Source: an uncultured Micrococcales bacterium (GTDB lineage Bacteria > Actinomycetota > Actinomycetes > Actinomycetales > Microbacteriaceae). From it: 24,696 bases of DNA. The stretch spans positions 1 to 24,696 of the forward strand of contig CAITNA010000081.1 of assembly GCA_903893675.1 (NCBI GenBank), read 5' to 3'. Below the pieces are notes generated by a model, which made no database searches, was not told the DNA's origin, and saw only the letters and a list, made by a program, of their open reading frames with translations. Positions 15,029 to 22,906 of the stretch are shown one piece after another. The stretch's first letter is position 1. Each line of letters begins with the position of its first letter. Both the position numbers and the translations under genes were made by a program.

Positions 15029-15952
15029 TCAGGCCCGAGCGCGCGGGTGGGCCTGCTGATAGACGTCTCTGAGACGGTCAATAGTAACCAGGGTGTAGAT
15101 CTGAGTAGTCGCCACGGATGAGTGGCCCAGCAGCTCCTGAACCACCCTCACGTCTGCCCCGCCTTCGAGCAAATGGGTGGCAAACGAGTGCCTGAGGGTG
15201 TGCGGCGAGATGTGGCTGGTCAGCCCCGCGACCTCGGCGGTCTGGGCAATAATCTGCCAGGCGCTCTGGCGACTGAGCCTTCCCCCGCGCTGGTTCAAGA
15301 ACAGCGCAGGCGTGCCCTTGCCTAGGGCCGCGAGCCCAGGTCGCACCCTAACCACATAGGCGTCCAGAGCCTTGGCGGCAAAGCTGCCTACCGGCACCAC
15401 CCGCTCCTTTGACCCTTTGCCAAAGAGCCGAATTAGAGTCGGGTCAATCAGGTCATCCAGGTCGAGATTCACGATTTCAGAAACGCGCCCACCGGTGGCA
15501 TAAAGCAGCTCGAGCAGAGCCCTGTCGCGAAGACGAATCGACTCTCCAGGAAGCACCTGATCTGGCTCAGGCCCAGAAGCGGCAAGCAGTTGCTCTACTT
15601 GTTCGACAGTAATTGCCTTAGGCAAGCGCCTAGCCGCCTTAGGCGGTTTCACACCGGCCGCGACATCGCGCTCGCTCTTGCCCTCCATGAGGTGGAACTT
15701 GTGCAGCCCGCGCACTGCTGCGAGGTGTCTGGCCACACTGGTTGCGGCCATGCCCTTTTGAGCTGTCAAAGATTGTGCGTAGTCCGCGACCTGAAGTTCA
15801 GTGATTGATTCGAACTCAGTCACCCCTGCATCCGAAAGGAAATCGAAGTAGCGCTGCAGATCGCGCCTATAGGCCAAGATGGTGTTCTTGGCCATTCCGC
15901 GCTCAATGGTTAGGTGGCGCAAGTACTCGTCAATGGCCCGTTGCAGTTGCAT
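15029..15952 (-). CDS. xerD: Tyrosine recombinase XerD
   Basis: This 307-residue recombinase resolves chromosome dimers at dif together with XerC. The N-terminal SAM-like core-binding domain (about 1-90) contains YLRHLTIERGMAKNTILAYRRDL. The catalytic domain has Arg156 (TGGRVSEI), a lysine in GKGSKER, His251 and Arg254 (HTLRH), His277 (LLGHSS) and nucleophile Tyr286 (TQIYT). The full catalytic set and the housekeeping neighbourhood (pyrG, NUDIX, scpAB, as in Rv1699-Rv1710) identify Xer rather than a phage integrase. The ATG lies 2 bases after the NUDIX stop, with an AGGCGG-like binding site in the end of that gene. Confidence 0.94.
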   Translation of the reverse strand: MQLQRAIDEYLRHLTIERGMAKNTILAYRRDLQRYFDFLSDAGVTEFESITELQVADYAQSLTAQKGMAATSVARHLAAVRGLHKFHLMEGKSERDVAAGVKPPKAARRLPKAITVEQVEQLLAASGPEPDQVLPGESIRLRDRALLELLYATGGRVSEIVNLDLDDLIDPTLIRLFGKGSKERVVPVGSFAAKALDAYVVRVRPGLAALGKGTPALFLNQRGGRLSRQSAWQIIAQTAEVAGLTSHISPHTLRHSFATHLLEGGADVRVVQELLGHSSVATTQIYTLVTIDRLRDVYQQAHPRARA

Positions 15953-15954
15953 AG

Positions 15955-16506
15955 CTACCGCCTGCGCAAAGCCAGCGCCATAATTCCCACCACGGCACTC
16001 GGGCTCTTGATGTTGCCCTTCAAAATGTCATCGACGACAGAGTCGAAGTCAAACCATTCGATTTCGAGGTCTCGTTCTTCGCCATCCATCGCAATGCGCC
16101 CGACATGCTCTAATTCAGTTCCGTGAAATACGCGAATCATTTCGCTGTTGCCGCCGGGAGTTGTGTAGAAATCCATAAGTGCGGTTAGCTTGCCTGCGCT
16201 GTAGCCGGTTTCTTCACCAAGCTCTCGATTTGCAGCAGCTTCTGCGCTCTCGTCTTCGACATCGGTGAGCCCGGCTGGCAATTCCCACAGCTTTTGCCTC
16301 ACGGGGTGCCGATACTGCTTGATCATCAAGATGCGATTGGAGTCATCGGTCGCTACAACTGCAACAGCACCAGGATGCGCGACAAATTCTCTGGTTAGGC
16401 GCTGGTCGCCGTAATCAAACGACTCTGAAAGCACATCCCAGATTTTGCCCTCGAAAGCCGTGCGGCTTTCAACGTTGTTAACGAGAAAATCCTCGTCTTT
16501 AGGCAT
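15955..16506 (-). CDS. NUDIX hydrolase, ADP-ribose pyrophosphatase-like
   Basis: This 183-residue hydrolase has its NUDIX box at about 79-102 (GLTDVEDESAEAA, then NRELGEETGY), giving the REx2EE metal ligands. One extra residue lies between the first Gly and Glu compared with the textbook spacing. Upstream PGAVAVVA, RHPVRQKLWELPAG and downstream FYTTPGGNSEMIRVF are typical of ADP-ribose pyrophosphatases, which split ADP-ribose to AMP and ribose 5-phosphate. The genomic place, between pyrG and xerD, is that of Rv1700, a characterised enzyme of this class (from memory). The ATG at 16506 overlaps the pyrG stop by 8 bases, with GAGG 6 nt upstream. Confidence 0.92.
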   Translation of the reverse strand: MPKDEDFLVNNVESRTAFEGKIWDVLSESFDYGDQRLTREFVAHPGAVAVVATDDSNRILMIKQYRHPVRQKLWELPAGLTDVEDESAEAAANRELGEETGYSAGKLTALMDFYTTPGGNSEMIRVFHGTELEHVGRIAMDGEERDLEIEWFDFDSVVDDILKGNIKSPSAVVGIMALALRRR

Positions 16507-18175
16507 CCTTGGCCTCGAACAGCTTGGCCTCGGCCTGGCGGTTCAGTGCTGCCTGAACCAAACCCTTGAACAGCGGGTGGGCCTTGGTTGGGCGTGACAA
16601 GAACTCAGGATGTGCCTGGGTAGCAACGTAGTAAGGGTGCGTATCGCGAGGCAATTCGACGTATTCGACAAGGTGGTCATCAGGAGAAGTGCCCGAGAAC
16701 AGAAGGCCACTAGCGGCAATCTGATCGCGGTACTTGTTGTTGACCTCGTAGCGGTGACGGTGACGCTCGTATGAAACGTCTGCGCCGTAGACCTCGGCAA
16801 CGATCGAACCAGGTGCAAGCTTCGCCTCGTAGAGACCAAGTCGCATGGTTCCACCCATGTCACCTGCAGCCAAAATGTCGACCTGCTCGGCCATGGTTGC
16901 AATTACCGGATGTGCGGCCTCAGGGTCAAACTCGGTTGACGATGCTCCGGCAAGTCCTGCAACGTTGCGCGCGTATTCGATAACCATGCACTGCAAGCCA
17001 AGGCAGAGTCCGAGAGTTGGAATCTTGTGCTCGCGTGCATACTTGAGCGCGCCTAGTTTGCCTTCGATGCCGCGAACACCGAATCCGCCAGGGATGCAAA
17101 TTGCATCAACGTCAGAAAGTTGCGCATCGGCACCGGCTTCTGTCTCACACAGGTCAGACGCAACCCACTTGATGTGCACCTTCGCCTGGTGAGCAAAACC
17201 ACCTGCGCGAATAGCTTCAGTAACCGAAAGGTAGGCATCTGGAAGATCGATGTATTTGCCAACTAGGGCAACCTTTACATCGTGTTTTGGTTCGTGAACG
17301 GCCTGAAGCACCGGGTTCCAACGTGACCAGTCAACTTCGCCGGCTTCGAGACCAAGCTTGTCGATGATGTAGCTGTCGAGACCTTCGTTGTTGATGACCT
17401 TTGGAATGTCATAGATGCTCGCAGCGTCTGCAGCGTTGACCACTGCCTTTACGTCGATGTCACACATCAGCGCAATCTTGTTCTTGATCGAACTTGGCAG
17501 CTCGCGGTCTGAGCGGCAGACCACTGCATCTGGCTGAATTCCAATAGAACGAAGGGTTGCCACTGAGTGCTGGGTTGGCTTGGTCTTTAGTTCCCCCGAA
17601 GGGCCAAGGTATGGCACAAGCGAAACGTGCACATAGAAGACGTTGTCGCGACCGACCTCGTGGCGAACCTGTCGAGCTGCCTCGAGGAACGGCTGCGACT
17701 CGATGTCGCCAACGGTTCCACCGATTTCGGTGATGATTACATCCGGTGCTGGCGACTCATATGCCTGAAGGCGCATGCGTCGTTTAATCTCATCGGTGAT
17801 GTGCGGAATAACCTGAACGGTTTCGCCAAGGTATTCACCGCGACGCTCGCGCTGAATCACGGTCGAGTAAATCTGACCGGTGGTCACGTTTGCGGCCTGC
17901 GACAGGTTGATGTCAAGAAAGCGCTCGTAGTGGCCTATGTCGAGGTCGGTCTCAGCGCCGTCATTGGTAACGAAGACCTCACCGTGTTGAAACGGGTTCA
18001 TAGTGCCCGGGTCAACGTTTAGATAAGGATCGAGTTTCTGCATGACCACACTGAGGCCACGTGCTCGAAGGAGGTTTCCCAGGCTTGAAGCGGTAAGTCC
18101 CTTACCGAGCGAAGATGCGACACCTCCGGTGACAAAGATATGTCTGGTCTTTGAGGTATCCATTGCGACTGCCAT
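16499..18175 (-). CDS. pyrG: CTP synthase
   Basis: This 558-residue enzyme aminates UTP to CTP using glutamine. The N-terminal synthetase domain starts HIFVTGGVASSLGKGLTASSLG with the UTP/ATP-binding DPYLNVDPGTMNPFQHGEVFV. The C-terminal class I glutamine amidotransferase domain has nucleophile Cys391 (LGLCLGLQC) and His522/Glu524 (AHPEF). Length is normal. Neither ATG 18175 nor the alternative ATG 18163, four codons in, has a Shine-Dalgarno. I chose 18175, 11 bases after the recN stop; the start is uncertain by 4 residues. It overlaps the NUDIX gene by 8 bases. Confidence 0.96.
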   Translation of the reverse strand: MAVAMDTSKTRHIFVTGGVASSLGKGLTASSLGNLLRARGLSVVMQKLDPYLNVDPGTMNPFQHGEVFVTNDGAETDLDIGHYERFLDINLSQAANVTTGQIYSTVIQRERRGEYLGETVQVIPHITDEIKRRMRLQAYESPAPDVIITEIGGTVGDIESQPFLEAARQVRHEVGRDNVFYVHVSLVPYLGPSGELKTKPTQHSVATLRSIGIQPDAVVCRSDRELPSSIKNKIALMCDIDVKAVVNAADAASIYDIPKVINNEGLDSYIIDKLGLEAGEVDWSRWNPVLQAVHEPKHDVKVALVGKYIDLPDAYLSVTEAIRAGGFAHQAKVHIKWVASDLCETEAGADAQLSDVDAICIPGGFGVRGIEGKLGALKYAREHKIPTLGLCLGLQCMVIEYARNVAGLAGASSTEFDPEAAHPVIATMAEQVDILAAGDMGGTMRLGLYEAKLAPGSIVAEVYGADVSYERHRHRYEVNNKYRDQIAASGLLFSGTSPDDHLVEYVELPRDTHPYYVATQAHPEFLSRPTKAHPLFKGLVQAALNRQAEAKLFEAKDA

Positions 18176-18186
18176 GGAAGTTCAGT

Positions 18187-19872
18187 TTACTGGCTCTGGC
18201 GAGCCGCCTTTGCCAACGACATGAGTTCGGCAGCGTTATCTCTTGCGGCCGCCGAGTCGGCAAGCCCAGAGAGCATTCTGGCCAATTCGGCCAGGCGGCC
18301 ATCGCCTTCAAGACTGACTACGTCGGACTCGGTCACATTGGAATCGGTCGACTTGCTGACAGTGAGGTGATTATCGCCGAAGGCCGCCACCTGAGCCAGG
18401 TGGGTCACCACAATTACCTGAGCCTGGCGGGCCAAGGCGGCAAGGCGCTTGCCTACCTCGATCGCAGCGGCGCCACCGATTCCGGCGTCGACCTCGTCGA
18501 ATATAAAGGTTGGAGTTTCGGCATCCTTGGCAAGAACCACTTCAATGGCGAGCATGATGCGCGAGAGCTCTCCACCGCTGGCGCCTTTGCCGAGAGGCCT
18601 CGGTTCTGCCCCCGGATAGCTCCTAAGCAGGATGCTGATCTGGTCGGCTCCGTGAGGGCCGAGTTCTGTCGCCTGGGCAACCTCGACGACCAGCGAAGAG
18701 TCCTTCATCGCCAAGGAAGCGAGCTCTTCGGTCACTTCACGCGCCAACGAGCTGGCAGCCTCGGTGCGAGCGGTTGTAAGTTTGGCGGCCAACACCTGCG
18801 CTGCCGACAGGTGCTTGGCTATTTCGCTTCGCAATGACTCAAGACGTTCGTCGGAGTCGTCGAGCTCAAGCATGCGCAGGGCCGCGCTCACCTGCCACTC
18901 GAATACTTCTTCTAGCGTCGGTCCATGTTTGCGAGTCAAAGAGGTCAGCTTCGCCTTGCGCTCCTGCGCTGCTTCGATGCTCATGCCCTCTTCGCCATCG
19001 AGCGATGCAAGGTAGCTGCCTAGCTCGGCCGAGACATCGCGAAGCGAGAACGCTGCGTCTTGCAAGCGCGCCAAGATGGGCTCTAACGCGGCATCGTTGC
19101 GAACCTGGTGATCGATGGCACGCTTTGCCTGATCGAGCAAACCGAGCACATCTCCTGCATCCGAGTCGCTAGAAAGGGCCTCGTGCGCGGTTGCCGCGGC
19201 AATCCTGAGTGACTCCGTGTTCTCGAGTCGTTTGATTAGCTCTGCAAGTTCTAGGTCTTCGCCTGGTTTAGGGTCAACCGCTGCAATCAATTCAAGGTCA
19301 ATACGAATTGCCTCAAGCCCAGCGACCGATGCTGAGCGGTTTTGCTCTAGTCGTTCGAGGGCCGAAACGGCTGCTCTCCAGGCGTCATAGGAGATGCGAT
19401 ATTCGGCAAGCAGGGAACCCAATCCCGCATATGCATCGAGGGCTTCACGCTGTGCTCCGGCAGATTTCAGTCGAATCTGATCCGACTGGCCATGCACAAC
19501 AACCAAGCGGTTTCCGATTTCGCCGAGCACTCCGGCCGGCACAGATACTCCACCTAGGGTTGCACGCGACTTGTCGCCCGAGACCGAGCGACTGATCAAA
19601 AGTTCGCCCTCATCCAAGAGGCCACCTGCGTCGCTAACCCGCTCGAGCACTGCCCCGTCTGTGGTTTCGATTCGACCTTCAACGAGAATCTGCGAGGCAC
19701 CCGCGCGGATGAGCGCCGAGTCGGCTCTTTCACCAAGCAAGAGACCGAGAGCCGTGAGAACCATGGTCTTGCCGGCACCCGTCTCACCAGTGAGCACGTT
19801 GAAGCCAGCTTTGAATGGCAAACGCGCCTCGCGAATTACTCCGAGGTCACGGATGTAGAGCTCACGAATCAT
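18187..19872 (-). CDS. recN: DNA repair ATPase RecN
   Basis: This 561-residue SMC-like protein acts early in double-strand break repair. It shows the N-terminal Walker A GETGAGKT at 29-36, a long coiled-coil middle rich in Leu, Glu and Ala (about 150-370), and C-terminal signature GKGASGGELSRIMLAIE (428-444). Walker B FIFDEVDAGIGG (456-467) and the VTHLAQVA switch follow. The ATG at 19872 overlaps the nadK stop (ATGA); an upstream in-frame start at 19893 would lie inside nadK and is less likely. The tlyA-nadK-recN order is conserved in actinobacteria. No LexA/SOS box was noticed. Confidence 0.95.
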   Translation of the reverse strand: MIRELYIRDLGVIREARLPFKAGFNVLTGETGAGKTMVLTALGLLLGERADSALIRAGASQILVEGRIETTDGAVLERVSDAGGLLDEGELLISRSVSGDKSRATLGGVSVPAGVLGEIGNRLVVVHGQSDQIRLKSAGAQREALDAYAGLGSLLAEYRISYDAWRAAVSALERLEQNRSASVAGLEAIRIDLELIAAVDPKPGEDLELAELIKRLENTESLRIAAATAHEALSSDSDAGDVLGLLDQAKRAIDHQVRNDAALEPILARLQDAAFSLRDVSAELGSYLASLDGEEGMSIEAAQERKAKLTSLTRKHGPTLEEVFEWQVSAALRMLELDDSDERLESLRSEIAKHLSAAQVLAAKLTTARTEAASSLAREVTEELASLAMKDSSLVVEVAQATELGPHGADQISILLRSYPGAEPRPLGKGASGGELSRIMLAIEVVLAKDAETPTFIFDEVDAGIGGAAAIEVGKRLAALARQAQVIVVTHLAQVAAFGDNHLTVSKSTDSNVTESDVVSLEGDGRLAELARMLSGLADSAAARDNAAELMSLAKAARQSQ

Positions 19873-20792
19873 GAATGCGCTGGACCGCGCCATCCGTCAA
19901 CGGGCAACGAGAACTTCTTCACCAGACGATCGCCGAATGGCCCCTGATGCAGGCGAGCCAGGCGAACCGGCGTTGCCGAACGACTGACCTCAACGCGTGA
20001 GCCTGGTGCCAGTTCGTGGCTGCGTCGACCGTCGCACCAAAGCACGCCGGCTCCGGCGCTTCGGCGCAAAACCTCGACGGCCATCAGCGAGTCAGGATTA
20101 ATTACAAGTGGACGAGCAAAGAGTGCATGTGCGCTAAGTGGAACCATCAACAAAGCCTGAACTGAAGGCCAAACAACAGGACCACCTGCAGAGAATGCAT
20201 AGGCGGTCGAACCCGTAGGAGTCGCCATGACAACACCGTCGCAACCAAAGCTTGAGAGCGGACGTCCATCGACTTCGACAACCACCTCAAGCATGCGCTC
20301 GCGCGCGCTCTTCTCGACAGTGGCTTCGTTCAACGCCCAGGTGCGATAGACAACTTCGTTGCCAACCCGTACGGTGACGTCAAGAGCAAGGCGCTCCTTG
20401 ACCAGGTAATCCTTGCTTGCGGCACGCTGAACAGCTTCGTGCAAACCTTCGCGCTCAGACTCGGCAAGAAAGCCGACGTGCCCCAAGTTGATGCCCATCA
20501 GTGGGGTCGCCTGATCGCGGACAATTTCGGCTGCGCGCAAAATGGTGCCATCGCCACCCAAAACCATGACAAGTTCAAGTTCGTCAGCAGTGGCGCCGGT
20601 GCCGAGTTCTACGGCAGCCGCGACGGCTGATGCGTGGCCCGGGGTTGTCGCCTGTGCGCGAACGTCGGCAAGTTCATCCGTCGTGAGAACCGGCGTAATG
20701 CCGCCAGCAACAAGCAATTCGCAAGTTTCTAGGGTTGTCGCAACGGCGTCTGCGCGCCCAGTATGAGCGACCACAAGAATCTTGCGACTCAC
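19869..20792 (-). CDS. nadK: NAD kinase
   Basis: This 307-residue kinase phosphorylates NAD to NADP. It has GGDGTIL at 79-85 with the catalytic Asp, ALNEATVEK, and CDGVVMATPTGSTAYAFSAGGP for nucleotide binding. The C-terminal tail (WRGPAHS) is short. The GTG at 20792 overlaps the tlyA stop by 4 bases (GTGA) and has GGGAGG about 4 nt upstream. It matches Rv1695 in sequence features and position. Confidence 0.96.
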   Translation of the reverse strand: MSRKILVVAHTGRADAVATTLETCELLVAGGITPVLTTDELADVRAQATTPGHASAVAAAVELGTGATADELELVMVLGGDGTILRAAEIVRDQATPLMGINLGHVGFLAESEREGLHEAVQRAASKDYLVKERLALDVTVRVGNEVVYRTWALNEATVEKSARERMLEVVVEVDGRPLSSFGCDGVVMATPTGSTAYAFSAGGPVVWPSVQALLMVPLSAHALFARPLVINPDSLMAVEVLRRSAGAGVLWCDGRRSHELAPGSRVEVSRSATPVRLARLHQGPFGDRLVKKFSLPVDGWRGPAHS

Positions 20793-21598
20793 TTTGCCTC
20801 CCGTGCGATTTCCTCGATTTTCTCAATCCATTTTGACTCATTTGGGAGCGTCTTAGAACTAATCCACAGGAGGTATTCCACGTTGCCGTGGGTTCCAGGC
20901 AGCTCAGATCTGGTCAGGCCGTTGACGCCAAAACCGAGCTCGGTTGCAGACGCAACCACCTGCTTGATGGCTCCGGCGCGAAGGCGATGATCGTTGACGA
21001 TTCCATTGGCACTGAGTGAATCCTTGCCGACCTCGAACTGAGGCTTGATCAGCAAAACCATGTCGGCATTTGGTGCTACCGCGACCATTGCCGGCAAGAC
21101 CAGGGTCAGCGAGATGAAGGAAATGTCTGCAACCACGATCTCGAAACTGTGCTCGTCGAAACGACTGCGTGCGCGCATCCCAAGTGACTCGAGGGTCATC
21201 TCGCGGGCGTTCAACCCCTCGAGGCAGATTACGCGCGGATTGTCGCGAAGCTCCTCGACCATCTGATCGTGACCCACGTCGATGGCGAGAACAGATGACG
21301 CTCCCGAGCGAAGCAAGACGTCGGTGAATCCGCCGGTTGAGGCTCCAACGTCAAGTGCGTGCTTGCCCTTGATCTCGAGTTCGGCGAACTCCTCGAGCGC
21401 GCGAGCCAACTTGTGCCCTGCGCGTGAAACGTATTCGACGGCGTCCAAGACCACAACGTGTGCCTCGGGTTCGATTGTCTGGGATGACTTCTTTACTTCT
21501 TTGCCACCAACCAAAACGCGGTGCGCCTCAATTAATGACGATGCGTGATTTCTGGAACGAGCCAAGCCCCGCTCGACGAGCGCAACGTCGGCGCGCAT
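20789..21598 (-). CDS. tlyA: TlyA family rRNA 2'-O-methyltransferase / haemolysin-like
   Basis: This 269-residue protein has an N-terminal S4 RNA-binding domain (about 1-60, MRADVALVERGLARSRNHASSL) and an FtsJ-type Rossmann methyltransferase domain with SAM motif ALDVGASTGGFTDVLL at 81-96. Later motifs are VVADISFISL and LLIKPQFEVG. Mycobacterial TlyA 2'-O-methylates C1409 of 16S and C1920 of 23S rRNA and sensitises ribosomes to capreomycin; the same function is inferred here. The ATG overlaps the stop of the 42-aa gene by one base (TAATG). Confidence 0.94.
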   Translation of the reverse strand: MRADVALVERGLARSRNHASSLIEAHRVLVGGKEVKKSSQTIEPEAHVVVLDAVEYVSRAGHKLARALEEFAELEIKGKHALDVGASTGGFTDVLLRSGASSVLAIDVGHDQMVEELRDNPRVICLEGLNAREMTLESLGMRARSRFDEHSFEIVVADISFISLTLVLPAMVAVAPNADMVLLIKPQFEVGKDSLSANGIVNDHRLRAGAIKQVVASATELGFGVNGLTRSELPGTHGNVEYLLWISSKTLPNESKWIEKIEEIAREAK

Positions 21599-21726
21599 TA
21601 GTTGCCAGAGTTAAGAGTTGAGTCGAGAAGGTCGCGAAGTGCGCCGTATGCTGCTGGCTGTTCTGCCAGCGGCAACTGCTTGATGCGCTCGATTTCTTGC
21701 TTGAGCTGTTCGATTAGTTCATCCAT
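21598..21726 (-). CDS. Small conserved protein (42 aa) between the HAD gene and tlyA
   Basis: The 43-codon frame starts with ATG at 21726, 15 bases after the HAD stop, with GGTGA 6 nt upstream. It ends with a TAA that overlaps the tlyA ATG by one base. The product starts MDELIEQLKQEIERIKQLP and continues with a Leu-rich amphipathic stretch (AYGALRDLLDSTLN), so it is probably a short helical hairpin or coiled coil. The same slot in M. tuberculosis holds a small conserved hypothetical, Rv1693 (from memory). Exact fit between neighbours supports translation. The function is unknown. Confidence 0.8.
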   Translation of the reverse strand: MDELIEQLKQEIERIKQLPLAEQPAAYGALRDLLDSTLNSGN

Positions 21727-21741
21727 GATTATTCACCAAGC

Positions 21742-22725
21742 CTACTCGTAGAGGGCTGGCTCGACCTCGAGAGCGTAAATCGGCTGCTCAGCAGAATAAA
21801 TGGTTGCGGCCGCGGCCTTCAAGGCATTCAAGCTCTTCGGATCGCCGTGAGTAACGAGCACGCGGTTGCCAAGCAGTTCGACCTCGGCATCGCCACACGA
21901 GAATCCGCGTTTGGTTTGCTTTGGCGCTTTGTAGTCGCTCAGAAGTTCACTTAGATCGCCGATGATGTAGGTCGCACGCTCTTCTGGCTTACTGCCGAGA
22001 ACATCCTTGCGGGTCGCAACCCCAGTCATTACAAGGGCTGAATCGATGCCGGCACGATTCGCACCGACAATATCGGTGTCGAGGCGGTCGCCAACAAATA
22101 ATGCATTGTGACTGTCAAAGTGACGCAATGCAGTGTGGAAAATTGCTGGCTCGGGCTTGCCGGCAACAACCGGCATCTGTCCTACTGCTGTGTGCACGGC
22201 AGAGACGAGCGTTCCGTTTCCTGGTGCAATGCCGCCCTCGCGCGGAATGGTCCAGTCAGAGTTTGTCGCAACCCACTTAGCTCCGCGCTGGATTGCGTAA
22301 GACGCTTCGGCTAGATGCACCCAAGCAACATCCGGCGAAAATCCTTGGATGACCCCTGCAGGCTTATCGTCCGCCTTCTCCACCAACTCAAAGCCAGCCT
22401 CAAGCACCTTCGCTCGAAGCCCCTCGCCACCAACGACGAGAATTCTTGAGCCTTTTGGAACCAAAGTCGATAGCAACTCGACTCCGGTCTGAGCCGATCC
22501 GATCACGTCACTCGGCTTCGCGTGCAACCCAAAGCCGTTGAGCTGCTCAACAATTGTCTCGGGTTTGCGCGACGAGTTATTTGTGACATACCCAACTGGG
22601 ATGCCCGACTTCTGAATCTGGTTAACCGACTCGACTGCGTGCACGATCGCATTGCTGCCCTCGTAGATCACTCCATCGAGGTCGGCAAGCAGAGTGTCGT
22701 ATTGGCCCCAGAGCCTAACGGCCAC
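21742..22725 (-). CDS. HAD-superfamily phosphatase, NagD-like (class IIA)
   Basis: This 327-residue hydrolase has motif I DLDGVIYEG at 15-23 (nucleophile and acid/base Asp), motif II VTNNSSR, the C2-type cap, a lysine in VAGKPEP, and motif IV GDRLDTDIVGANRAG, which together indicate the NagD/p-nitrophenylphosphatase class. Substrates are probably small phosphometabolites, with a housecleaning role; Rv1692 at the same position is reported to act on glycerol phosphate (from memory). About 75 residues after the HAD core (from KRGFSCGDAEVELLG) form an extra C-terminal part, also described for Rv1692-type proteins. I chose GTG at 22725, an 11-base overlap with the upstream small gene with GGCGGA before it. 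Starting at 22824 would add 33 residues that duplicate the neighbour's coding region. Confidence 0.88.
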   Translation of the reverse strand: MAVRLWGQYDTLLADLDGVIYEGSNAIVHAVESVNQIQKSGIPVGYVTNNSSRKPETIVEQLNGFGLHAKPSDVIGSAQTGVELLSTLVPKGSRILVVGGEGLRAKVLEAGFELVEKADDKPAGVIQGFSPDVAWVHLAEASYAIQRGAKWVATNSDWTIPREGGIAPGNGTLVSAVHTAVGQMPVVAGKPEPAIFHTALRHFDSHNALFVGDRLDTDIVGANRAGIDSALVMTGVATRKDVLGSKPEERATYIIGDLSELLSDYKAPKQTKRGFSCGDAEVELLGNRVLVTHGDPKSLNALKAAAATIYSAEQPIYALEVEPALYE

Positions 22726-22906
22726 GCGATCCGCCGAACTTACCTCGGCCGCCGCCCTTGTTTTGAGCAGAGCTGTTGTTGTTGCCCTTGCCTGATCCCT
22801 TGCCACCGAAGTTGCCGTCAGCACCGTAAGTGTTGCGTGACTTGCGAATCTCCTCGAGCGATGGGCGCTTCTTAGGCTCGTCCTTAGCGTTTTCCTGGTC
22901 GGTCAT
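22715..22906 (-). CDS. Small Gly/Lys/Arg-rich basic protein (63 aa), unknown function
   Basis: The ATG at 22906 has a strong AAGGAGG 5 nt upstream and lies 23 bases inside the end of the TPR-like gene. The TAG stop overlaps the HAD start. The first 28 residues are charged (MTDQENAKDEPKKRPSLEEIRKSR). The rest is low-complexity Gly/Asn/Lys/Arg (for example FGGKGSGKGNNNSS and GGGRGKFGGSRGR). It is predicted to be disordered with a positively charged tail, compatible with nucleic-acid binding, but no known domain is recognised. The strong ribosome binding site and overlap with both neighbours argue that it is a real gene. Confidence 0.75.
   Translation of the reverse strand: MTDQENAKDEPKKRPSLEEIRKSRNTYGADGNFGGKGSGKGNNNSSAQNKGGGRGKFGGSRGR

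Noticed and set aside
14973..15035. Hairpin at the xerD end as a terminator, and TAGGCT/TAACTT as a promoter for ParA
   Set aside because: The stem has a bulge and no T run, and no -35 box lies at a suitable distance from either -10-like sequence; the evidence is too weak to annotate.
15029..15952. Tyrosine recombinase as a sign of an integrated mobile element, with tRNA-Pro as a possible attachment site
   Set aside because: The recombinase is XerD in its conserved housekeeping neighbourhood. No direct repeat of the tRNA end, phage gene or composition shift is seen.
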